Shown here piece after piece: positions 12,701 to 22,200 of a stretch of DNA of 64,000 bases. The notes beneath the pieces were generated by a model that saw only the letters and a list, made by a program, of their open reading frames with translations, had not been told where the DNA came from and did not search any database. Source of the DNA: Rhynochetos jubatus (lineage: Eukaryota; Chordata; Aves; Eurypygiformes; Rhynochetidae); the NCBI GenBank assembly GCA_027574665.1, contig CM050658.1, positions 22,022,317 to 22,086,316 on the forward strand, written 5' to 3'. The first letter of the stretch is position 1, and each line of letters starts with the position of its first letter. A program made the position numbers and the translations under genes.

Positions 12701-15589
12701 AGTTTGAAGATAAGCGGCTTTTTGACTGTTAAGCGTAGCAGGCATGTGGCTGACACAGCTTCATAGTGACAGATGCTTTTCTGTCTGTCTTTGTGATGGA
12801 GAGAAGACAGATGTTCTCCTTGGCATTTCTGCTGCTTAGCAAAATAAAATGTAAAATTAGAATGAGCTGTGCAACGGTGAACAGTGTGCCTGGCTAGCCT
12901 GCGAGCAAAAAAAAGATTGGAACAGTCTCGTGTGAATGTAATGAAGTGTGTTCTTACTGGAAGTCAGTAACTGCTCTGTCATTATTTTAAAGTGGCCTCT
13001 AGAGAAAAGAAATTCTGGTTTTTTCCAGCTCTGTTAAAATATAAAGGCATGTCAAGCTGAATATCCATGTATGCCTCATCCCACGCCAAGCCTTCTTGGC
13101 AGAGAGGCGTGTCAGTGGCATGTCAGTCAGGTACAAACGCTTCAGTGATACAGCAATTAGCAACTACAAACCCCCTGCGTTACCACATCGTTTCTGTGAA
13201 CTGGGCTCCTGCCTGTGCCGCAAAGGAAAGTCAGAGATTTCCTATTTCATGTTCCTAGGGATGCTACTGTCGCTTGAGGATGGAGGCTGCCTTCAGCGTG
13301 ACTTGTCCCCTTCAGGCACCCAAGGAAGGGGCAGCACAGCGGGAGCTTCGACTGGGAATGGCCTGCCATTCCGGCTCCAGTCCCAGTGTCTCCGTAGGGT
13401 GCGTACAATGGGCTCAGTCAAAGGGGAGCGTCTGGAGAGCAGCTCTTCTGGCTTCTCGTTGGGGTGAGTGTTGTCCATGTTGGCATAACCCATGTTTGGA
13501 GATACTCAGGACAGTCTCTGTGGAGCACCAGGCTCACTTCACGAATCCTACCATGCTGCTCCAGCGCGAGCTGGGCCTCCCACGTCAGTATTCACTGGTG
13601 TGGCAGTTCCTGAGGAGAGGGGATATCCTGTGGGTGAAGTTTGGGAATACTGAGCACGTCAGCAAGAGCCTGAGTGCTTTGCCCGAGACGGTGATGTTCC
13701 CCTGCCACAGCCCGGGAGCGTGCGCGGAGGGGTCCCACTCGCACAGTGGCGGAGCAGCCCCTGCGCAGCTCTGCTCACTGGAACGTGCCCCTGTGTTTGT
13801 GGGTTTCTGTAAACGGGATGATCGGAGTTGCAGCGCGGAATTGCGCAGGAAAACCTGTAGCTTTCCTGCAGATAACAATCAAACCTGAAGCCACACTGAG
13901 CCGTCAGTCTAGTGCATCACCTGATCAGAATCGTTTTGTGAGGACTGGAGACTCGGACTGGTTTTGAGCTGAAAGCTCCAGAGCCGCATGGAAGATTCCA
14001 GCTGCAGCAAGGTGCTCCTCCTACCATGTTTGTGTCAGATAAAATGTACCAGGACCAGATTTGTCCTTAGAGTTTACGTTAAAATAAAGTTTAGTTCATT
14101 GTTTTGCAATTCAACCCGTTTTTCCCACAGCCACCCTGCACGGGCCCCGTCCGCAGCTTGCTTTGAGCCTGTGCCGAGGGTGCTGTTACGGTACCCGAGT
14201 CTGCCGTAAACTGTTAAATGCCTCGGAGACAACCTGAAATTAGAGAGCTGGAGAAAGAACGGGTGTCGGCGGCTTTAGATCAAGGATGAAGCGACTTGCT
14301 CTCCCCTCACCTCTTATACAGAAATGACTGGGTAGTGGTGGTGGGACAGCGGTTGGGCAGGATGTGCTCAGGAACTTGGCTACAGTCCAGAAGGTTCTGA
14401 GGCTGAAGGCTGAGCGCCAGCGGGACAGCTGTGGACTGAGGTGGTTACATTCCGGGTTTTGCCATACGTGCAGAGGTAAGTAATAGCGACCTGGGCCTGC
14501 TGGTCTCTTTCAAGGCTTGTGCCCTGCTGCTGGAGAAAAAACCCACACGTGTGTTAAACGTCACCCTTGGTGAGAAGTGCGGCCTCCCTGAGCCTCCCAG
14601 CACCTCTCTGGGGTGTAGAAGCCGTATAAAACCTCTTCCACAGGAGGTGAATGTACTCCAGAGACCGAGCGCATGCCCCGTGGAGCTGTCCCTCGTGTGT
14701 CTCGGGGTTCACGTGGTGCCGTTGCCTGGTGCGTGGTGCCAGGAGGGCACGGAGGGAAAAGAGGCGAGCTTTGTCTGAAGCACAGGGCAGCTGCTGTGGA
14801 GCTGTATGTAACTGCAGCTTAAAAATAAGCGATGAAGTTATCTAGCTTGGCCGCCTTACCCAAGAAACGCACTGGAGAGCTGTTCCACGGAGGGAGCAGA
14901 GTGTTCCCGTTAAAGGTTAAAAAATGATGTAGTTATTAACTGAGTGTATTTTCCGTCACAGGCCATCCAGGCTGTGCTTCAACACGCAACGTCATCCGGC
15001 CGCGCAGGAAGCGCTAAGGGAAGCGAGCTGGAGGCACCCTTCCGACACTGTGAAGAACGGACCTGGGCCCGTATCCATGCTGGAAGACACGGAAGCTCCT
15101 GTGCCCGAGGAAGATGCAGCCTGGTTTCTTGTTTCACTGTTGCTCAGGCGGGCTCTAAAGATCGTGGTGATTGTTCCCCTCGGCCAAGCCTAAGCGTGCT
15201 GACTCTGGTGAGCGGAGCGCTTACACAAACATCTGAAACACTCGAGTGCTTTGCTGGGGCGTCAGGCTCAGCAGGATGATGCGCTGGAGAGGTCTCCTTC
15301 ACACGGCCACGCGGATCGCCTCTCCTGTCGCCTAAGGAGCTAGCGCGGCGCAAGCAGCGAGTTCTCCTAACGCTGCCTTTGCACAAAGGCTGCTGGAAGA
15401 GGCCGACAGACGGTTGTACGTCTTCTCTGCTGGTCCCGTTCCATGCAGTCCCCAGAATGTTGACGTAGGGATGACTTTTTCCTAAAAGGAAACCAGCTCC
15501 CTTCGGAGAGCAGACTGAGAGGCGTGTGAGGCTTGTTGTAGTTGGCCTCCCTCCCAAAAGCTCTTAAAGCACGTATTTAGGCTTCTTTC
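9790..15589. other. No recognisable gene; scattered CpG-rich patches
   Basis: No exon was recognised. GC and CpG content rises gradually toward the right, with patches around 10090-10260, 11780-11960 and 13300-13800. A plus-strand AATAAA near 14083, followed by T/G-rich sequence, could be the poly(A) signal of a rightward transcript. I saw no coding exon before it. Confidence 0.5.
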
Positions 15590-16450
15590 CACGGGTATTT
15601 AGAGGGATGTTTGTCAGAGGTGTTAAACGAATCGCTCTGGGTGCCTTCTCCCGGCATCTCCCCACCCCAACGCAGCCATTCGACAGCGTGCGCCCGCGCC
15701 GTGCCCGCTCTGCTCTTCCGACCCTTCGGGCGCTTCTGATGCAGCAGCAACCCGTTTCTCCTCTTCACGTGTGAGCCGCCGCTGCTACGCTCCGAGCTGA
15801 AATTCCTCTGAAGGCTTTCGCCTGAGTCACCCAACTTTCTCCGAATCAGGGAATGAGAACACTTGTTTTTCGGGATTAGCCGAATGAATGGGCTCTCTTC
15901 CGTCGAGATGCTGCTCGCCCAGCACACGAGACGTCTGACACGCAGCTGTCTCCTGCAGGCGGTAACCTCTGTTCCCCGCGCAGAACTCGAAGAAGTCGAG
16001 GGACGAAACGAAGGAAACGAAGACATCGGTCTTCTCGTGACCAGCGCTGAAATGCTCGACCAGCCGGTGTTTCACGGAACAGCGAGTCCCAGGAGGAGCA
16101 GCGGCTTCAGCCCCGTATGGAGAGCCACACTGGGCGCACACCCAAGGACCGGTCCGTGGGGCCGCCGCCAGCGTGCGTTCGGTGGCCAGGGGTGTCCTCC
16201 CAAAGCCGGGGGCGCGCCTGCGCATCTCTGCTGCCGCAGCACCAGCTTCTCTCTGTAGCCGCCCAGGCTGCTTGTGTCCTGACAAACTCCCGGCGGCGCG
16301 GGGAAAGCCGCCCCGCAGACGGTGGCTGTGCCGGCCGCCCAAGGGGGTAACGCTCCGCCGCGAGCCGGCTCTCTCCAGAAGGCAAACGTGCCGTGGAGCG
16401 CGGTCGTTTCTGCTGCCAGCCCCCGCGACCCAGACAGCAACGTCCTCTCT
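15590..16450. promoter_or_regulatory. GC/CpG-rich block between the VGLL4 3' end and the left territory
   Basis: About 0.85 kb with many CpG and CCGCC/GGCGG words, beginning abruptly next to the VGLL4 poly(A) signal. Long frames on both strands here (for example 15827-16456 minus, 209 codons) are what GC-rich DNA gives by chance and show no domain. It may be an orphan CpG island, the start of a noncoding transcript, or a pause/termination region between convergent genes. Confidence 0.4.
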
Positions 16451-16497
16451 CAGCAAGCGACAGAGAAGAAGTGTGCACGCCTCAGGTTTAAGAGCAC

Positions 16498-16503
16498 TTT
16501 ATT
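16498..16503 (-). terminator. VGLL4: VGLL4 polyadenylation signal AATAAA
   Basis: The plus strand reads TTTATT, that is AATAAA on the minus strand, in the context GAACAATAAAGTGC. It is the only canonical hexamer I found on the minus strand between the stop codon and 16.45 kb. CpG-rich sequence begins directly beyond it. Cleavage is expected 10-30 nt downstream, at about 16470-16488. Confidence 0.85.
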
Positions 16504-17140
16504 GTTCTTTAAGGCTACTTTTAAGTACAAAAAAAAAAAAAAGATGGCCTGCCAAACCTTTTTTTTTCCCAGGTGAAACAAGGCCACAAAAGAATGGTAT
16601 ATTACAGATTTACAAACACAGAGAGAATCGTTCCCACTGAACTGTAGATAACCGGCTCTGTGAAGGAACTTCACCACCGCTCAGGATGGCGAGTTCGGTT
16701 TCATTTCCTTCCGCCTCCCCCCCACCCTTTGGCTTCCATGACAGTATCGTGTCTAATATACGGGGTACTGGACACAGCACGTTAAATCGTTATTGCCCTC
16801 AAATCCATTTACCTATCTCAGATAAGTAAACGGAACCTTGTAAAACAGCTATTATTGAAAATATTAGCTTTAAAAACATTATTTGCGTTTACAAAGAAAT
16901 ATCGGAGTCACATTTTCCACAGAGTCCATCTACAGTATTAGTACTGTACTGTTAGGATGCTCAGTAGCCTGTAGCAATGACAAACTAGTGGCTATTAATG
17001 CTAATGCAGTGTTCTCATAGAATAACTGTGTTCCTGCACTTTTACTGTATTACAGACAAATCTACAACAAAAAAAAAGATCAACTTTTTTCTCCAAACAA
17101 AAAATGAATGATTACAATAAAGGAAAGGGAAAAATTAAAT

Positions 17141-17148
17141 AGCTACAT
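17141..17148 (-). promoter_or_regulatory. miR-221/222 seed site in the VGLL4 3' UTR
   Basis: The minus strand reads ATGTAGCT, complementary to nucleotides 1-8 of miR-221 and miR-222 (AGCUACAU). It counts as a 7-mer-m8 plus a Watson-Crick pair at position 1. miR-222 has been linked to VGLL4 repression in mammalian cells. Chance occurrence cannot be excluded from one sequence. Confidence 0.5.
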
Positions 17149-18590
17149 ATCATTAACAAATTAATTGTTCCTCAAAAAATACCTACAAATTTCTCTGTAC
17201 ATTCTTTACGCACAGCGTAACGATGGTCTTAAAGTTACCTATATAAAAAAGTGTTCTTTTAACAATCTTCCTACAGAGAGTAGGGCACTGAATGCCAAAG
17301 CAGGTAAGCGTTGACTACCCAGTAGGATGGTAGTGAAATGTGTAAAACTGGGGGCTTAGGTGGGGTGGGTTTTTTCATTTTGCTAAAAAGAAAATTAAGC
17401 AGCCACCTTCTCCACAAGAGTAAGAGCCAATCTCCCGATCTCTTTCTACCCTGCACCTTTTCCAAATTAAATAGCTTAACTTTAAAAACAAAAGGTAAAA
17501 TAAAAGCCACAATGGACCCAATACTGTAACATAGCCCATAATACATCACGTGTAGTTCATCTTCCAACTAGTTCTAACTTCCTACGCTGAACCAATCGTT
17601 TCAGGTAACCCAGTACCAAAAAAAGCCCTATTTGCAACCGCACTGGGAAGATGGAATGTATGGGGGAGAGCAGTTACACTGAACAAGAAGAAGAGAAGCT
17701 TCGTACTAGCACAGCTGTGGTTTTACGCCTGCCTCTACTGCCTAATTCCTAGTTAGTAGCTATTAATTATAGCAAATGATAATAAACGCAGTAATACCTG
17801 TATAAAGTTTTCTAATGGAGGAATGTATGCTGCAACTTGGCGCAGGTTTATGAACAAGCTTAACAAAATTAAAGATCCTATTCCACGAGCTGTAACAATC
17901 TGTTGTCCAGCCAAGATACGTAACGGTAGCAGTTTCTGCAGCTAGATAAAGGTGGATTACACAGACTCGGTTTTAGGAAGCAAATTCCTGTTAAGCAGAC
18001 AGCGCTGCAGACAGAAACGATTACTCAGTCATGCGCAAAGCTATAGCATCCTGTACCACGCATCATCTATCTCTAAACGGCGTCACTTGAGGCCTGTCCT
18101 GAGGCTGTCCTCTTTTGCTGGCTGCTACTAAAGTGAATATCAAATACAAATATCATAGAGTACAACTGTACCAGCAGTAAGTATATCTAGGATTGTTACT
18201 GACAAAAATAAACTAATTCTGAAGAAAAGCTAATAAGTATTATGATTCTTACTGTCTATACATTAATAGATACCAGCTATTTTTCATAACACATGCATCG
18301 TTAAGCACTATTGAACCCTCCAACCTCAGCTCTATTCTAACAAACTGCAGTGTTTAGGAAAAAATGCCCGTGTTCTGTAAATTATGCAGTCCAGTTGCAA
18401 GCACTAAGCACCTGAAATCTAAAGAGAGAAAGACCTATAACCTGTATGAGACTTCCCCTTCCAAAGCTGTTTTGCTTTAAGAAAAATCAAACTGATAGAA
18501 ATGTCATCCTTAAACCCTTTTTTCAGCAGTTTGCCCTCAAAATATTAGCATCTTCCAGAAAGTTGCTACGCAACTTCAGTCCTCCTCCAA

Positions 18591-18598
18591 TAGTGCAA
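18591..18598 (-). promoter_or_regulatory. miR-130/301 family 8-mer seed site in the VGLL4 3' UTR
   Basis: The minus strand reads TTGCACTA, a full 8-mer match to the miR-130/301/454 seed (AGUGCAA). One base further 5' makes TTTGCAC, a miR-19 7-mer-m8 site. Repression of VGLL4 by miR-130a has been reported in mammals. That the site is used in birds is inference. Confidence 0.65.
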
Positions 18599-18623
18599 AT
18601 CATACATGACAGTTCTTTTCAAG

Positions 18624-18631
18624 TATATACA
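18624..18631 (-). promoter_or_regulatory. Pumilio recognition element in the VGLL4 3' UTR
   Basis: The minus strand reads TGTATATA, matching the PUM1/PUM2 consensus UGUANAUA. It lies 25 nt upstream, in transcript order, of the miR-130/301 site. That spacing is compatible with Pumilio opening local structure for miRNA access. Confidence 0.45.
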
Positions 18632-19024
18632 TACAAAAGTACTTCACAGAGGGAAAAAAAAGCGCGCAACGTAAGCAAACCAGACAAATTCTAGTCTCAA
18701 GAAGCTAATACAAGCAAAAGGCATTTGGGTCAACCAACTAAGTGTAATGGCTTGTGTGGATTAGCGTGCATGATTTTTTTTTTCAGGGGCAGCAGATTTG
18801 CATCAGAGGTTTCTTTGGTAATTGAGGCAGGAAAAAGGATGCTACATCGTCTGAATCTTTATGAAATAGTTCCTGCTATCATCTTTAGGGCACCCTTTTA
18901 CAAATAAAAAGTGAGTACACAAAAACGTGTGTTGAAAACTAACCTCCCCTCCCCCAACACTATTTTAAGCACTGTTCAAAGCTCAGTCAAACCATGCAAA
19001 TTCACAAACGCAACGGTCCTCTCT

Positions 19025-19293
19025 TCATGAGACTACAGAGGGCGAGTGATTATGATTGACCATATGAGAGGAAGGGGAAGACTGGCCCCGCCGTGAAGCA
19101 GACTCGGGACTGCTCGAGACTCCGTCCTTCGCGGCTTTAATCTGAAGCCATGTATCCCCGAGTGCTTTGGCAAAGTGGTCATCAACCGATCCTGTGATGG
19201 ACACCGAGTTTGCCACGGGCTCAGGCTCCTTGTAGTTCTTGCCGAGGCTGCGACGGAAGTGCTCTTCCACCACGGGGTCGCAGGCAGTGGTAG
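19025..19293 (-). CDS. VGLL4: VGLL4 coding exon 5 (TDU1, TDU2, stop)
   Basis: The acceptor is CGTTTAG|CTACCACT. It encodes CDPVVEEHFRRSLGKNY (TDU1, about 213-226), a linker KEPEPVANSVSITGS, then VDDHFAKALGDTWLQIKAA (TDU2, about 242-260). Both motifs keep the VxxHF…LG pattern that contacts TEAD. TDU2 continues with the longer W-containing helix. The Ser/Pro-rich tail (SSPESASRRG, SPSVVS) ends at TGA, whose complement is 19025-19027. This exon alone identifies the family, because paired TDU motifs are specific to VGLL4 among vertebrate vestigial-like proteins. Confidence 0.98.
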
Positions 19294-22200
19294 CTAAACG
19301 GGAAAGGAGGCAGAAGACGTGTTATTTCAGTGCAGAACCCTGGCATCAAGTACTGGATGCAGAACCCTTATTTCCTCCCAGCTTCCGGTCAGCTCAGCAT
19401 CAAGCAACACTATAAAGCATCATTACAGACCTGTGTGTGAACGGGGTGGGGCAGAAGATGGAAGGAGTTAAAATGCAAAAAAAGGTAATAAATGGACTTA
19501 AATATTTTTGCATTTCCAAGACCTGGAACAGGTAAGCATTTTATATGTAATTATAGTTCTCCCTCAGGCTAGTAACAGCTACTGCTCTGGTTCTGTGGAA
19601 ACCCTCTCCCAAAACAACCACACAGACCTTGCATTTAGGCTTAGGTAGAATTAAAGACGGGAATGGTTCTTTGGAATCGGCTCCCAAGCCTGCTGATTCC
19701 AGTCAGATGTGAGGAGATTGTAAATTACCGCATTCCAAATTACCGCATTCCAAATTACAGCACGTCAAGGCCAATTTCAGCCTGGAAACCAAACGAAGCG
19801 TTACCCCTGCATTCGCTACTACGACCACGAAAATGGTGTAGTACTATTACAAGAGGAACGCAGAACCTTAGAAGGCAGGTTTTGAGCAACAATAGTAGTA
19901 ACTCCTCCAATATGAGAGCTGTAGTTTTACCGTTTAGAAACAATATCTGTGTGTCTGAACAAGATTTATCTTTCAGAAAACCTTCAAACTGTTGGGATCC
20001 ACACCACTGTCCTTCACGCTAGAGGAAGGCTTGACCGATGCTAAAATAGATGTGTCATGCACAAAGAACTCTTCAAGTGTCAAGAGACAAGTATTTCCCG
20101 AAAACATTTACCACCGTGTAAATACCGCTTGGGTCTCAACAAAGCAGCTCTCCTTTGACAAGTAACAGCAGTTCTCCAGAAAACTTCTAACGTCTCAGAT
20201 CCCTAACTATTGATTTCACCCCAAGACCATAATATATCCTCCAGGGTCTTGCTTCAGCTTCTAATTCTAGTTTTCAACAACACACCGATCTGCTAATAAT
20301 GATGATAACCATCATTATGATAATAATACCACCACCCTACTATGACTTGTAGGCTCCTACCGCAATTGTTACACTGACACATGCCGGTTGGTAAGCCTCA
20401 CTTTGGGCTATGCTGTGTCAAAGCTGTGCATCAGCAGGTATATGACTTGCAATGAAAGGGCTGCGTTTTCCCCTGGTCACAGTGAGAGTAAGTGAAGAGC
20501 TACGCCCCAAGGTTTCCCAGCAAGTACTGCATGAAAGGATTTCATGAAAAGTACTAATTGCACAGAAGGTAGAAAGCTGAAGCTCCCTGCTTGGGTTGCT
20601 ATAGCAACTGCCCTCCAAAGCTCTTTGTGTTAGCCATGCAGAGAACGGTGGAGGGTATGTGCTTTGGAAGAGTATTTGTATCTGCAGGAAAAGATTTTTG
20701 TGACTGCAGCTGAATCATAAAAGTCTCCTGCCTACTGAAAGGCTGGGGAAACTACAGCTCCTAAAATAAGAGCATGGTTGGGTTCCCTGGCTCTGTCTGC
20801 TCTTTGTCAGCTAGGCTAAAATAAACATAATGACTTATTTGTCTGTGTGGGGTGTTTGTTTTTTTTAAAGAAGCTTTTCGAAAGCAGGAAAAAGAACACC
20901 TCTCCCCCTAAGTTTGAATTGGTACTTTCTACTGTGGCATAGGATGGCTGGTTAGTAAGACGGCAGAGGGGATGTGTGCTAGCATGTCTCTGGGCAGACA
21001 GGATACAAAGAGGTGTCTGTTGTTGCACCTCCTCTTTACTCCTGCTAATACATCAGTGTCTAACTACAGTTAAGGCTGCTGAGGCAATTTTGTTCTCCTC
21101 AACTTCTCTCCACGCGGGCGCGTGACTTACTGCTAGAGGGTCTTCTGTAGGCAGGCACTGCTGAACCGCAGCCGCTGTGAGCGATGGGGCAGTGAGAGAG
21201 GTTACAGTTCCGGTTGTTCGCAGAGGCGCAGGTGATTACGGATGGACGGTTCTAGTGGGGAAGAAAAGAGAAAACCGTCACTCACTAAGGCAACCAGCCA
21301 AAGCCGTATTAGCAGCGGTTCCTTGCATAATCACTTGAGACATACAAACACTGAACCAAATCCCAGCAGCGAATAGCCCATAAACTATGCAATTCAACAA
21401 AGCAGATTAAACCCAAAAATATTCAGCTATTATTTTTCTGTTTTAAAAACCCCACACTGCATTCCCATAATGGTTCCTAGTTATTTGTCAAGCATCCATA
21501 CAGAAAAAAGGCAGTATAAAAGCCAATCATTAAAACCATTAAAGTGATTTTACAGCCACTGTTTCAGCTTCACAGACATTATATACGCCGACTAAATGTC
21601 CACACATTAAACACTTGTTTCATTCCGTGACCACATACCCTTGTGATCCCAGGACTCAGAAGGGCTTTACAAATTTTACAGGTGTTTGTCGTCTTAGTGT
21701 TAATCAAGTTTTAATGTTAGCATTTTTCATGCAGAAGTTAAGTTTTCCCAGCCTAACTCTGCACGTCATACCTCAGCCGCAAAGCAGTCAGCCCATGAGA
21801 TGTAAAACACGAAGAGCTCCTGAGTGAGTCTTGACCGCAAGTACTCTGCTGCTGTAATTAATCTGCCTTTCTAGCACTACTTAATAAACATCATCCTTTT
21901 TCATTGTTAACACATGCAAATCCCCCAAAATGTCTATTCACATCATCTGAATCCCGCAGTGTATACGCTGTACAAAGTGTAAGCGTGAAATACCCTTCTT
22001 ACAGTTGTTAACCACGTAAATGTTGGAACTGCAACATCCAGCTTCCCCAGGTGACTGAAGGTCAGGTATTGGAATATTTCTGCTTTGCACCTTTTTTATA
22101 TTTTATGATGTAAACTTTGCCATACTCAATCCAAGTTAATTGTTAAGTGTCTAAAAGGTTATCAGAATTGATGTCATTAACACAGTTCCAATTTCTTGTC

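Larger units (their letters stand above)
16480..19024 (-). other. VGLL4: VGLL4 3' untranslated region
   Basis: About 2.5 kb between the TGA and the only AATAAA found on the minus strand in this stretch. It is AT-rich, with no open frame that resembles a protein. It carries a miR-130/301 8-mer overlapping a miR-19 7-mer (18591-18599), a Pumilio element (18624-18631) and a miR-221/222 7-mer (17141-17148). The exact cleavage point is not visible. 16480 is an estimate, about 20 nt past the signal. Confidence 0.85.
19294..21130 (-). other. VGLL4: VGLL4 intron 4 (1.8 kb)
   Basis: GTAAGT…GTTTAG intron between exons 4 and 5. It contains a 15-bp tandem repeat carrying GCATTCCA motifs (19722-19760) and a 9-bp-arm inverted repeat (20296-20318). 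Nothing else is recognised. Confidence 0.9.

Noticed and set aside
13274-13888. 204-codon plus-strand ORF
   Set aside because: No domain is seen, a frame of 97 codons overlaps on the other strand, and composition follows the local GC content.
15077-15193. Short plus-strand ORF starting MLEDTEAPVPEEDAAW
   Set aside because: Acidic start reminiscent of a C-terminal exon, but it does not match ATG7 or another known protein end, and has only 38 codons.
1-16450. Terminal exons of ATG7 expected from synteny
   Set aside because: Looked for the conserved C-terminal segment and its likely codons on the plus strand and found none. The gene may end left of the window or have been missed by eye.
15827-16456. 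209-codon minus-strand ORF past the VGLL4 3' end
   Set aside because: Long frames are common in GC-rich DNA. Other frames here are also long, and no domain or family resemblance is visible.
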